A stretch of DNA of 64,000 bases from Hemibagrus wyckioides (GCF_019097595.1 NC_080716.1:28606401-28670400); one strand, 5' to 3'. Shown: positions 46,860-58,108, numbered from the stretch's first letter. Translations and numbers: made by a program. Notes: a model not told the origin generated them from the letters alone.

Positions 46860-47366
46860 GGTGAGTGGTTTTAAGTGAGTGGGAGAATAGATAATAGTAC
46901 TGGGTCAGCCGGCCTTGTCTCTCAGAGGGTGAGAGCCTGGAATGTTCCACCTGCATGGGTTCTGCTTCTGGTTCTAGAGAGCTAGAAGATGGGGAGACCT
47001 CGGGACAGCAATGGATGGCTGGTGAGAATGACAACCCTGGCTCCGCCAGGCAGCGCTTCCTTCATTCAGAGACTCAAGTGGCAGTTTGAATGAAGGCTTC
47101 TAGCCCTAAGGAGTCATCTATGGTGGTGAGCTGCAGACGAACCACAGGCTCGAGTCCCTGGTGATAGGTGGTCAACAGAGCGCATTCATCCCATCCACTG
47201 GCAGCAGCTAGAGTGCGGAAGTGCAGAGTATAATCATTAATGGAGTGTTTACCTTGTTTGAGGTAGTAAAGTTACTCTCCCGCACTCGTGTCCCATAAGG
47301 GCTTTAGAAGACCTCTCTGAAGTGAACAACGAAAGTGTCAATGGAACTAAGAACCGGGCCGTTCTG

Positions 47367-47732
47367 CTACCAGAGGGAATCAGCCCAGCGGAGTGTTTTC
47401 CCAGTCAAAACCGAGATGATGAACACAATCTTGGCTCTATCTGTGGGAAAGCGGTGGGGTTGCATCTCCATGGCTAGTTGACACTGAAGCAGGAAACCAC
47501 TGCAATCCTCTGCCGAACTGGAGTAGGAGGAGGGCGTGGCTGTAGGGCCAGTGAGGTATGTCACTTCCGGATTCAGTGGTGGATGCGCAGCCATGGTGGA
47601 GTCAGCGGGCTGAGATGCGGTGGGAACCATAGCAGCAGCGGGCTGAGATGCAGTGGCTTCCTGCAATGCGGGGAGTACTCCCTGCAGCGCACTGACCAAC
47701 TGGCGGATGGTGTCAACGGCTGCTAGGTCCAT
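47367..47732 (-). pseudogene. Gypsy gag, N-terminal part
   Basis: Begins 23 bases inside the 5' LTR with ATGGACCTAGCAGC. The 121-residue frame holds CSGFLLQCQLAMEMQPH, FPTDRAKIVFIISVLTGK and LRWADSLW, the capsid signature shared by fish gypsy elements and domesticated gag genes. It stops at TAG near 47367, after which gag continues in broken frames to about 46900. Confidence 0.8.
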
Positions 47733-47754
47733 ACTGTTGTGTGGTCTGGTATTC

Positions 47755-48200
47755 TGTCATGAAACACCAGAGATGAGCAGATAAGGGCAGGTTTAATCCC
47801 CGGAAGGGGTACGTTTATTGATGTGTGAATACGGGTGGAGAAAGGAGAGAGAGGAATACTCAGCTGAGTGAGATGGAATCTGGAAGCCAGAGCAGGATGG
47901 AGATGGAAATGCCATGCATGGAGATGAGTGGAGTTAGAGAGAGGAGCAACCAAGGTGAGAAGGGGAAGATAGCAGTTGGGGCTCAGTCGTAGGAATAAGG
48001 GTAGCTCGGAGGCTAAATCTAACTTATGAAAACGAAGCATATAGTCATTTTCTCAAACAAGACCAGATGGGGAGGAAGTGGAGAGAGTGCTCTTAAATAG
48101 AGGAGTGGAGGTAAGAAACTAATGAGGTGCAGGTGAACTCAATCAGTATTCGGGTGAGTGAGTGCACTGGTGAGGGGTTGGGTCTGGTATGCCTGTGACA
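47755..48200 (-). repeat. 5' LTR of the - strand gypsy element
   Basis: 446 bases. It shares with the 3' LTR the segments around GATGAGCAGATAAGGGCAGG and AGAGTGCTCTTAAATAGAGG. Confidence 0.85.
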
Positions 48201-48659
48201 GTTTTCATGTTTTTCTCTTATTTTAACCTTAAACATTTTCTATATGATGTTGAAATCAGTAATCTGATTTAGGAGAAGTTTGTTTTTACATGTTTATGGA
48301 TTGTGTAAGCACATAGACAGATCATATTTAAATTCAACTTTAGTGAAGAAGAATATCTTTAGGCTTATTTAGTCCACTTTTATAAGACGCATATACCAAA
48401 AAAATTAGATATTCTGTTGATCTAATTACATTTCTTGTTTTGCAAAATACTAATCCTCATCTTAAAGTGCAATTTAAAGGCTTAACTAGGTTAACTGGGC
48501 CTCGAATTACGTCAGTATTTCGTTCCTGCTGTGGGACGTAATGCGATTTTGCCATTTTTGCCTACTTTCCGTGCGAAATTTGTTTTAATGTCGAAAACGT
48601 ACTGTATAGATACATAGATATATAGATACACAGATATATAGATATAGTATACTAAATAG
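48201..48659. other. No gene recognised
   Basis: AT-rich DNA with short ATAGATA repeats (48605-48650). Confidence 0.5.
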
Positions 48660-49074
48660 TTTCTTTACTTGGTTTTATTCAAATAAGAATAAAAAATATA
48701 AAAAAAAACATGAAAGTGAACAAAATGTATAACTTTCCAAAATAGGAAAAGAATCAGTCGTAATGAGAAAAACAAAGATTAATTACTTAGAACTCAAAAG
48801 AAAGAATAAGAGAAATGTAAAAAAAAATCATACATACAAACAAAAATCAAATTTTTGTTTTTTTACTTTTTACATTTCTAAGTATCGTTGATTGGAGTGC
48901 TGCCCTGTGTTACACCTAACCTAAAAACACTATTTGATTTTGGCTTTGTTCTAAAAAAAAAAACAACCCCTCTTGGGGTTACAAAGGATGTTTAGTGATG
49001 ACTAATTCTACAAACTAGAACTAGAATTCTACAGAAACTCTCAAGACCATTACTCTTATTTTTAAATGTATTTA

Positions 49075-49112
<38 letters not shown>

Positions 49113-49230
49113 TTACAGATTGATGCTGTTGGCATAAATGGTATCCTGTATTACATTTCCAACTACATTAAATATTTTGTTGGATACAAAATATTTTTGA
49201 TTTATGATTTACTTTAATTGGTTTTGACAG
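48660..49230 (+). repeat. Diverged copy of the GTPase upstream intron
   Basis: Resembles 7900-8360 and 61190-61625 (for example GGATGTTTAGTGA, GACTAAT, CTAGAA and TTCTACAGAAACTCT). No promoter or exon follows, so it marks a lost family member. A (TTA)n tract is at 49078-49114. Confidence 0.6.
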
Positions 49231-49289
49231 CTCAGTCAAAGGTCAATGATAAATGATATAAGCATCAAATAATGCTATAATAATAAATA

Positions 49290-49690
49290 AACGAATAATG
49301 TTATCAATTTCCTTTCCTACACTCCCAATACAGAATACTGAATCTGTATACAAATATCACTTGAATAGCCCACAAACACACACACACACACACACACACA
49401 TACCAACTCTGGAAGTAAAACCTCTCCACTCAAATTCCATCAAACCATTAGTCTCTGATAACAATTAGCATTTTAAGGACATACACACAATTTTTTATTT
49501 TTTATTTTTTAAATAAAGAAAACATAAAGACTGCATTCAATAAAGAATCTGCATTCATAGCGCTTTTCAGGTTATTTGGACCAGGTAACATCCACTGGAG
49601 CAGTGCTACTAAGACCACAACTTTGATCAGTGTGACTGGGAAAACATAAATGGAAAAAAGTACATCTACACAACAGACATACTGCATCAA
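49290..49690 (+). repeat. Inverted duplicate, left copy
   Basis: The reverse complement of 59085-59835. Shared landmarks are CAGAATACTGAATCTGTA, CACTTGAATAGCCCACA, CTCTGGAAGTAAAAC, and GGTAACATCCACTGGAGCAG. The exon-like frame present in the right copy is broken here. A CA tract is at 49376-49402. Confidence 0.8.
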
Positions 49691-50482
49691 AGAAACAAAT
49701 TTAACAGTGAACAATTAACCAATGATACCCTCAAGCAATACTCCCAACCCAACCACCCAACCCCAACACCCCCAATAAGTCGAATGTTGAAAATAATGAA
49801 TTCCCCATCACACCCCCTTCATTTGTTTTGGGGGAAAACACCCTATAAGGGCTAACGCTTCCAAAAGTTTGACATTCAGGTGTCTACCACGAGGTTTCAC
49901 ATCTTCGGAGCCATCAGAGGCTGAAGAACTTTTAAGCTCTCTTTCAAAAATTTAAGACTTCGCCAACCATGGACTTCTTAACAGGTAAGAACTTAAATTA
50001 TCCTATATGTGATTTAAACTTTTGAAATATTAGAAGTAAATAGAAGATAGGCATATTCCATTTACTCAACCAGTCATTATGTATTCAGATATAGGATTAT
50101 ATTTAAAGTTTAACTTTTTATTGCAGAACAAGATCAGACTATGGTTATCTGATTCTAGTGTCTAGGACTATCAAAGTGAAGCCAGCTAGGTAATTTCACC
50201 TACCTTGTTTCTTAGAACTGTTTTGTGAGTTAAAACAGTAAACCCTAGGAGGGTTGATACTCAATGATGTCAGTATATACATACATTGTGTAAAAGCCAG
50301 CATGAATATCAGCCAGACAAGGCATTTCCTGGGTCATCAAATGTTAACAGAACTTTGGGTTGCAGACCTAGCATATATGCTATGCTATAAGTTTCCATTA
50401 GTGCTGAATGTGTAAGTTTTTTGGCATACCATACATATATTATTTTTCATGGGGTTATAGGATAACTCCATCTCAATATTAT
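49691..50482. other. Possible first exon of an unknown gene at 49970-49984
   Basis: CCAACCATGGACTTCTTAAC followed by AG and GTAAGAAC gives a strong start context, MDFLT and a consensus donor. No following exon could be linked, and the 5' half of the stretch shows nothing else. This is suggestive only. Confidence 0.25.
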
Positions 50483-53476
50483 GGTTCCCTTTCGAGGGAA
50501 CTCGACGCTGCGTCATGACTGATGCTATAGGAACACTTTGTCAAGGAAGTGTTTCTGAAGCTCCGTGTGCACACACGCCAATTCATTGGCTCAGATAGGA
50601 CATGTGACGGAGGAATAAGCGGCATCTACATCACATCCATTCAGCTTTTTTCAGCTTCCTGAAGCACTCTGTTGTATGTGTGTTGAGTGTCTGTCCGAGA
50701 CAGATATGGCAAAGAATTTTAAGAGACACAAACATTCTTTGCATTGTTTGTTTGGGTGAGGAGCATACCTGGTCAGCTCTTGAGGGATCTGGCTGCATGC
50801 ATTGTGGAACATTTCCCCCATGCAAGCTCCAATCCCATTTGACATTGTTTACCAGCCATGCATCTACACCTCATGGTTCAGGTCCCACATCCGCCGAGGC
50901 GGCTTAGATCATGGGGTTTGCAAATGGAGTTAGCGGAAGCGGAAGAGGAAACGGGTTCTCCCCTCTCTCTTGCCCTCTCCACTGACTCCAATGTCCATAT
51001 TTTGGCTTCGGGAGCTCGCGCTGCAATTTATCCTGGCCCAGAAGTGGATATTTCTTTGGCTACGCCGGGTTCTGAGGAATTGTTCAATTTGACACTGCAG
51101 CCAGTAGCATTTGAGGAGCTTCTTGAAGTCATCATGCATGCCGTGGGGAAGCTAATTTTAAATTGGCCTGATCAGGAAGCTAGCATAATCCGTTTAAAGG
51201 TAGGTTACAGATGGGTATCACTCCTCTCCTTTCTTTAAAAAATTCTTGAACAAATTGTTTATAATCAGCTGTCTGACTATCTCTTGCAGAATAATCTCCA
51301 TGATCCCAACCAGTCTGGCTTCAAAGCAGCACATTCCACAGAGACTGCCCTTTTAGCAGTCACTGAGAAACTACATACTGCTAGATCAGCCAAGCTGTCA
51401 TCAGTCCTCATCCTCCTTGACGTTTCTGCAGCATTTAACACAGTTAACCACAAGACTCTCTTGTCCACCCTCAGGAGTCTTGGAATTTGTGGAACAGCAT
51501 GAGAATGGTTTGCTTCCTACCTGGATGGTCGCTCATATCAGGTAACATGGAAGGGATTGACATCTGCCCCACGCAGACTCTCTACTGGTGTCCCACAAGG
51601 CTCAGTACTTGGTCCTCTCCTTTTCCCCCTCTACCTTCACACTCTTGGCAAAGTGATATCCTCACACGGCTTTTCATACCACTGCTATGCTGATGACACC
51701 CAACTTATCTTCTCCTTCCCTCCCTCAGGTACCACAGCTTCTGCCCGAATCTCAGCGTGTCTGGCGGAAATTTCATATTGAAATGATCTCCCCTTCAGCC
51801 ACTGCTCGCAACCTTGGGGTAACCATGGACAAACAACTGTCCTTTTCCTCCCATGTTGCCAATGTGACACGCTCATGTCGGTTTCTTCTGTACAACATCA
51901 GAAGGATCCGACCATTTCTATCCCCACAGGCTACTCAAGTGCTTGTTCAGTCTCTGGTTATTGCAACTGGACTACTGCAACTCCTTACTGGCAGGTCTTC
52001 CTCTGAATGCAATTCGTCCATGGCAAATGATCCAAAATGCAGCTGCACAGCTTGTTTTCAACCTGCCTAAGTTCTCCCACACCACCCCACTGCTGCGTTC
52101 CCTCCACTGGCTTCCGGTAGCTGCGAGGCCAGAAATGGACCAGCACCATCTTACCTCAAAGATCTTATTACTCCGCGCACTGCACCTGGCTCCCTCCGAT
52201 CCACTAGTAGGTATTCATCTAGACTCTTCTCTGTTCTGGCACCTAGATGTCCATACAGCAGAGTCTCTGACTATCTTAAAACGACATCTTAAGACCTACC
52301 TGTTCCTGAAGCACTTAAACTAGCTCTTATCTTTCCCTGTTTATGTATTGTTATATGTTAAAAAAAATAAATAAATAAATCCAATTTTAGGCTAATGGTA
52401 TCCTAAGTCTGTAACCTGTTGAACCAGTATTAATGTTTTCAATGATAGCGTCTTAAAGCACTTTTAGTATGTCGCTCTGGATAAGAGCATCTGCCAAATG
52501 CCAGAAATGTAAATGTAATGTAAGCTTACCAGTATTGGGTTCTTCCTTTTGGCCTAGCTCTGTTGCCATGCACCTTCACAAAATGCATGGATGCTGCCCT
52601 GCCACCGTCTCCAGGGCATCCGTATTCTCAATTACCTTGACAACTGGCTTATCCTGGCCCACTCCAAGGCCATGGCAGCCAGTCACCAGGATGCAGTGCT
52701 TGCCCATATGAGGTGTCAGGATCAACCTAGAGAAGTGCTTTCTCCATCTCAGAGAACCACCTTCTTGGGGGGTGATTTGGGATTGCACCATGATGCAGGC
52801 ATGTCTATCTTCTGCGTGGCTTCCATACTGTCATCAGTAAATGCTATTCAGCTAGACCGAAGCCTCTCTGCCGCCGAGCTCTGCTGGGTGGTAGAGGCCA
52901 TTACCCAGGCCTATGAGGCGCATGGTATTGCTTTGCCTCTAGGGGTCAGGGCTCACACCACTAGGGGTGTTGCCTCATCCAGTGCCCTGGCTAGGAGTGT
53001 TCCCCTTTAGAAGATTTGTGCTGCGCTGGGCTGGTCCTCTCCGCACACCTTTATCATTTATTTTATAACCTGGACCTGGACCCAACTCCTGGGTCTCAGG
53101 TCCTTCAGGGCTAATGGGTGTTCTGTTCCTGGTCCACTCATGCTCTCTCATCAAGTTCTCTTGAAAGGAGACTGCAACAGGTTACGTATGTAACCCGGTT
53201 CCTTGAGAAGGGAACGAGACGCTGTGTCACTGGCCACACCCTGAGCATCCTTTCGTGCTTCCTTCAGACAAAAGGCAAGCTGAATGGATGTGATGTAGAT
53301 GCCTTATATGGACATGCTGGCGTGTATTCCTCTGTCACGTGTCCTATCCTAGCCAATGAATTGGCATGTGTGTGCACAGAGAGCTTCAGACACACTTCCT
53401 CCTGTTCTTATAGCATCAGTCATGATGCAGCATCTCATTCCTTTCTCAGGGAACCGGGTTACATCTGTAACCTGTT
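50483..53476 (+). mobile_element. DIRS-type (tyrosine recombinase) retrotransposon, decayed
   Basis: Inverted terminal repeats of about 170-200 bases (50483-50655 and 53270-53476) share TCATGACTGATGCTATA and AATTCATTGGCT in opposite orientation. Just inside the right repeat, 53182-53240 repeats the outer end sequence in inverse (GTTACGTATGTAACCCGGTTCC), the internal complementary region typical of DIRS elements. A gag-like stretch is at 50880-51185 (FEELLEVIMHAVGKL). A reverse transcriptase piece at 52590-52800 reads NYLDNWLILAHSKAM, with the second catalytic aspartate changed to asparagine. A recombinase end (52990-53100; CAALGWSSPHTFI) lies before the complementary region. Most of the pol region is missing. 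An L2 LINE is nested at 51204-52522. Confidence 0.85.
51204..52522 (+). mobile_element. L2-type LINE, 5'-truncated, inside the DIRS element
   Basis: Starts within reverse transcriptase (VSLLSF, KILEQIVYNQLSDYL) and shows [44 protein letters not shown] and CYADDTQL (YADD at 51686-51697). The C-terminal region is partly deleted near 51780. The end matches a tail common in fish L2 and its SINEs (GTCGCTCTGGATAAGAGCAT, then CTGCCAAATG, then ATGTAAATGTAATG). Confidence 0.85.
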
Positions 53477-53487
53477 GTAGTTTTTCA

Positions 53488-53814
53488 TCATTTGGTTGAT
53501 TTCACTAACCGGTTTTTCAATGCTTTCATAATACGTGATGTGACAGACATAGTATTTTCTTTTCTTTGAACCGGCCAACAGAACCATGGGAAATTGACAT
53601 TCTTGCTGGATACTGAATGCCTACTGTGGACATATTGAACCTCTGTGAGTGAAACCTTGTATTCTATTTTCAAATCCATTGGTTTGGCTATTTTAGCAGT
53701 ATAGTATCTAATCTTATTTTTTGGGTATATATCCAGTGATGCATTGCTTAGAAGAGTTAAATAGAATCTGCTCTGTTTCATGTTTAAATAATTATAGATT
53801 TCTGTTTTGTTCAA
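53488..53814 (-). pseudogene. Polinton-associated ORF, unassigned function
   Basis: A 108-residue open frame. After about ten residues it reads SRFYLTLLSNASLDIYP, then YYTAKIAKPMDL, then YKVSLTEVQYVHS. This resembles the start of a conserved protein that accompanies integrase in Polinton/Maverick elements and adintoviruses, whose role is not settled. It lies directly downstream of the integrase remnant on the same strand, as in those elements. The C-terminal part is not conserved and the protein is probably truncated; the frame itself has no internal stop. Confidence 0.55.
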
Positions 53815-54063
53815 GGCAATATTTTAAATTCCAATGCACAATGTCAACTACTTCTTTGTCTGGAACTCAGGAATAAAATTTATTGGGCCACCCCACCCAT
53901 TTCACCAGACAGACTTTTTTTTCGCCATCACAGGAAATTCCAACAACTTCACTGTAAAAGGTTTTAAATACACTGAAGGAATTGGTTTCGTTTACATTGA
54001 TGGGCTTCATTTTGATGCTGGAATTATAATTGTGATTGTACACATGGACCAATTCCTATACAA

Positions 54064-54097
54064 GATCTGATCTCAGAGGAGAACTGAACTGTGCTGG

Positions 54098-54139
<42 letters not shown>

Positions 54140-54580
54140 TTGTCCTGTTTGCACGCACATGCCAGTTTACATTTATATATATTTATATTAATCCTGTTTA
54201 CATATGTCATTTTCATATCTGCAATCACTGTATACACTGTTCTTTGCACATTGTCTTGTTTATTGCACAAAGTCGGCCTATATGTTGTTTGTCTGCACTG
54301 TCTTGTCTTGTCTTGTCTTCCTGTGCACTTCTGTTGTATGTCTAGTTCTTAAAGACTGCAGTCTTTAAAAGTATAGTTTAATTTTTTAGTTTAATTTTAA
54401 TTTTTAAATTATAGTTTAATTTTTTATCTCAATGTTATAGCTCCATGTTTGTCTACGTGTACTTTGTCTGTGTTATATGTAGCACCTCTGGTCTAGGAGG
54501 AACGTTGTTTCACTTCACTGTGTACTGCATCAGCTATATATGGTTGAAGGGACAATAAAGCTTCTTTGACTTTGACTTGT
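54064..54580 (+). mobile_element. LINE 3' tail inserted in the Polinton integrase
   Basis: Matches the 3' UTR of the LINE at 37685-40672 (40155-40672), from GATCTGATC and GAACTGTGCTGG through the CA tract (54104-54137) to AATAAAGCTTCTTTGACTTTG. It is severely 5'-truncated and + oriented, opposite to the integrase. Confidence 0.85.
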
Positions 54581-54593
54581 ATTTCTTTGTGTT

Positions 54594-54961
54594 TGTAATG
54601 TCTCGTCTCACTTCAGAGCACCAGAGGGATCCCTCTCCTGAATTCTGAAACACCTACAAAGAACACTTCTGGGATTTTCAGCTATTTTAGCAGTGAGCAC
54701 ACTGCATTACATGCAAAGTATTGTTCTTGTTAGACATACCAAGCCTTGAATTACCTTATGCTATTGTGGAATTTCTGTGAATGATCATTGCCTGTTGTTT
54801 CCCAATTTCGAGTTAGTTTTTGTGCTTTCGGTTTCGGTTGCTATAGTGTTTGCTTTCTGGTTTTGACTGTTTGCCTCATTTCACAATTCACATCTTTGTT
54901 TGCCGATTTCTAATAAACTGCAAATGGACACTACATCTTTCACCTCTGGTGAATCCTTACA
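54594..54961. repeat. Solo LTR inserted in the Polinton integrase
   Basis: A 368-base unit running TGTAATGTC...TCCTTACA. Flanking five bases are GTGTT (54589-54593) and GCGTT (54962-54966), a target duplication that differs only by a CpG to TpG change. The termini fit a Ty3/gypsy LTR. The integrase frame (FNRT) is interrupted exactly here. Confidence 0.8.
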
Positions 54962-55519
54962 GCGTTCTGTTAAACTTTTCACACACTGCTGCTTTTTGCC
55001 CCGTGCCCGTAGCAAAGTGAACAATGTTGTGTTTTTTCATTAAATTTTGAAAATTTTTGTTAAAACCTCATTTCTTTAGTCAGTTTGTAGTTTTTTGGGG
55101 ACTTGACCTTCCTTTAGAATGGAATCAAAAGCTTTAGTCACCTCTGTTCTGGTTTTGTTTCATAACACACAAACCCAATCATGTTTAGATAAAACATCTA
55201 TACACATTATCAGAAATTTCGCGTTACTCTCTGACACATTAGTCATATCGATTAAATCAGCCTGCCACTGTTCATCGATGTTTTTTACAACCTGTTTTTT
55301 TTTAAACTTTGTAGATGTTTATAGTGGTTTATGCAGTGTGTACACATCTTGCTCCGCTAACCAGTTTTTTTTTTTTATCTCAGCATGATTAACTCTCTTA
55401 ACCACTTTCTCAATGATAGCTCTTTGCAAACTCTCAATACCTCCATACAACCCTGGGTCTGACAGTGTATAGTACATGTTCTTCGTCAATTGTTCAGTCA
55501 TTTCGGAGTAACGGAACAA

Positions 55520-56141
55520 AAATGGCCAAATATAGATACGGATTATTGATTTTATTTCAGAACACTTATCACGTGAGTAAGGTTTACATTTTTATACATG
55601 AAATATTCCCAAATAACCAAAGAGTTTTACTATATCAACATTTTCCTTTCTTAGCAATTGTAAAACGCAAATATCTGGTACGTAGGTTAAGATGCATAAT
55701 ACATGACTAGTTTTACAAACTAATGGTTCAGCAAACATAGTGTGGAAAGGAACCACAGTCTTTATATTGCACAAAGATTCCCAATTTTTAGTAAAATCTG
55801 ACACTTTGTTCATGAACTTTTCTAGTCGAAAAACTTCTTTAACTTCTTTCGGTGGGAAGATGGTTAGTAAAAATACTCAAGTCATTGACGCTCAGCTCAA
55901 CGATTTGTTGCAGAGTGGAGATGATCTCAGTCTTTAGATCTTTTTCAGGGTCAGAATCAATGTGGCATGCTTTGAAGTTTCCCATGTATGTGGTGGGTCA
56001 GGGAGTTCCAGAGATGAGAGAAAGGTCCAGTAGTCCACAACATCTTCAAACACCTGGTCGCTGTAGATTTCCTTCATTTTCTCTTTAGCCTGACTCATAA
56101 CAGTTTTGATGTAAGGCTCATCTTTCCAGTCACAAACATAC
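55520..56141 (-). other. Unrecognised open frames upstream of the Polinton integrase
   Basis: Two - strand frames, 56179-55934 (which includes VCDWKDEPYIKTV and YSDQVFEDVVDYWTF) and 55813-55592 (FTKNWESLCNIKTVV, VPFHTMFAEPL), read like real protein. A third frame across 55985-55850 (NFKACHIDSDPEKDLK, then EIISTLQQIVELSV) can connect them after shifts. They could be one decayed gene of the Polinton or of the host. No family was recognised. Confidence 0.35.
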
Positions 56142-56792
56142 AGGGGGGTAATTTCCACTGGGGACAGGGGGGACCACACTTTTCAATATCCGGTTTGTGT
56201 CCCCCCCACTTTTTAAATGTTTGTTATGATTTTTTTAACTGCGCACTGTCATCGCCATGGAGGACCAGGAGCGAGCAGGACACAGAGAGTCTGTCTGTGT
56301 CGATGCGCGTGTCCACATCCAAGAACACCACGTGCACACTGTAAAACTATCTCACTGAAAGGTGTAATGAACAGGTATAATGAACAGGTATAATGAACAG
56401 GTATAATGAACAGGTATCAAGGTTGCGGCACAGTCAGCGATGAAACGCCAGAAGCAGCAACAGAGGACTTTAATTTCATCATAGATGAAAAGAAAGAATG
56501 GAGATGTGAGTTGATTGATTCAGTAAATTAACTCAGGTCAGGATGATCATATTTTCATGAAGATTCTGTGTAGCATGAAAACGAGTTAAACCGCGCATAT
56601 TCTCTTAGCAGTGTATGACAAGCAGACTCTGAATGCTAATTTAATTTTAGACTCAATATGATCATAACTCAGTGGTTTTCATATCAGAGAACAGATGAGG
56701 TAGAGAGTTAGGACATATGGGATGTATCCATGAATGGATAGATGTGATTAAATGGATAGATGGAGGACAATGAAGAATGTTCTATATCTTTA

Positions 56793-58028
56793 CAGGGGTT
56801 GGACAATGAAACTGAAACACTGGCCAATTTAGTGTTGGAGGTTTCATGGCTAAATTTGACCAGCCTGGTGGCCAATCTTCATTGATTACACATTCCACCA
56901 GTAAGAGCAGAGTGTGAAGGTTTAATTAGCAGAGTAATAGCACAGTTTTGCTTAAAATATTGCAATGCACACAACATTATGGGAGACATATCAGAGTTCA
57001 AAAGAGGACAAATTGTTGGTGCACATCTCGCTGGCGCATCTGTGACTAAGACAGCAAGTCTTTGTGATGTATCAAGAGCCACGGTATCCAGGGTAATGTC
57101 AGCATACCACCAAGAAGGACAAACCACATTCAACAGGAGTAACTGTGGACGCAAGAGGAAGCTGTCTGAAAGGGATGTCCGGGTGCTAACCCGGATTGTA
57201 TCCAAAAAACATAAAACCACAGCTGCCCAACTCACTGCAGAATTAAATGTGCACCTCAACTCTCCTGTTTCCACCAAAACTGTCCGTCGGGAGCTCCACA
57301 GGGTCAATGTACATGGCTGGGCTGCTATAGCCAAACCTTTGGTCACTCGTGCCAATGCCAAACGTTGGTTTCAATGGTGCCAGCAGCAAAAATCTTGGGC
57401 TGTGGACAATGTGAAACATGTATTGTTCTCTGATGAGTCCGAGAGTTATGGTGTGGAGAAGCCCCAAAGAAGCATACCACCCAGCCTGTTGCATGCCCAG
57501 AGTGAAGCATGGGGGTGGATCAGTGATGGTTTGGGCTGCAATATCATGGCATTCCCTAGGCCCAATACTTGTGCTAGATGGGCGCCAAGGATTACCGAAC
57601 CATTCTGGAGGACCATGTGCACCCAGTGGTTCAAACATTGTATCCTGAAGGCTGTGCCGTGTATCAGGATGATAATGCACCAATACACACAGCAAGACTG
57701 GTGACAGAGTGGTTTGATGAACATGAAAGTGAAGTTGAACATCTCCCATGGCCTGCACAGACACCAGATCTAAATATTATTGAGCCACTTTGGGGTGTTT
57801 TGGAGGAGCGGGTCAGGAAACGTTTTCCTCCACCAGCATCATGTAGTGACCTGGCCACTATTCTGCAAGAAGAATGGCTCAAAATCCCTCTGGCCACTGT
57901 GCAGGACTTGTATCTGTCATTCCCAAGACGAATTGATGCTGTATTGGCCGCAAAAGGAGGCCCTACACCATACTAATGAATTATTGTGGTCTAAAACCAG
58001 GCGTTTCAGTTTCATTGTCCAACCCCTG
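56793..58028 (+). mobile_element. Tc1-like transposon with frameshifted transposase
   Basis: The ends are inverted repeats of about 26 bases (CAGGGGTTGGACAATGAAAC), TA stands before the left end and TG after the right end. The transposase starts at 56979 (MGDISEFKRGQIVGAHLAG), with helix-turn-helix segments (TKTASLCDVSRATVSRVM and STKTVRRELHRVNVHG). The first aspartate is in LFSDES (near 57435). A shift follows, then SVMVWAAI in a second frame, another shift near 57575, and a third frame to 57976 with YQDDNAPIHTA and PDLNIIEPLWG. All three catalytic residues remain, and only two shifts separate the pieces, so this is one of the better-preserved elements here. It is still inactive as it stands. 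Confidence 0.9.
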
Positions 58029-58032
58029 TGTG

Positions 58033-58036
<4 letters not shown>

Positions 58037-58108
<72 letters not shown>

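Larger units (their letters stand above)
43526..48200 (-). mobile_element. Nearly complete Ty3/gypsy retrotransposon, - strand
   Basis: LTRs at 47755-48200 (5' for the element) and 43526-43860 (3') both run TGTCA...GACA. Gag, protease, reverse transcriptase, RNase H and integrase occur in that order on the - strand between them. The 3' LTR lacks about 105 bases present in the 5' LTR. Flanking five-base sequences (ATGTT and GTTTT) agree at only three positions, so the target duplication is weak. The pol frames are shifted at several points, and the reverse transcriptase active site is changed, so the copy is not autonomous now. Confidence 0.9.
53860..55519 (-). pseudogene. Polinton/Maverick integrase, broken by two insertions
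   Basis: Read from 55519 downward. The N-terminal zone has GLYGGIESL and AEQDVYTLHKP, a signature of Polinton integrases. The core follows, with WQADLID (first catalytic aspartate, codon 55256-55258), the strand ending IDVLSK (about 55190), LQTD (second aspartate, followed at once by a stop), and CEKFNRT (glutamate) about 34 residues on, near 54975. A solo LTR (54594-54961) and then a LINE 3' tail (54064-54580) interrupt the gene. It resumes at about 54062 with VHVYNHNYNSSIKM and ends in a chromodomain-like segment (VCLVKWVGWPNKF, about 53900), where a TGA replaces an expected tryptophan codon. Several stops and shifts make it dead. No protein-primed polymerase, ATPase or capsid gene was recognised nearby. 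Confidence 0.8.

Noticed and set aside
53834..54070. 78-residue + strand frame
   Set aside because: It is the complement of the chromodomain-like end of the Polinton integrase, where the - strand reading gives a recognisable motif.
57243..57764. 173-residue - strand frame
   Set aside because: Antisense to the Tc1-like transposase at 56979-57976.
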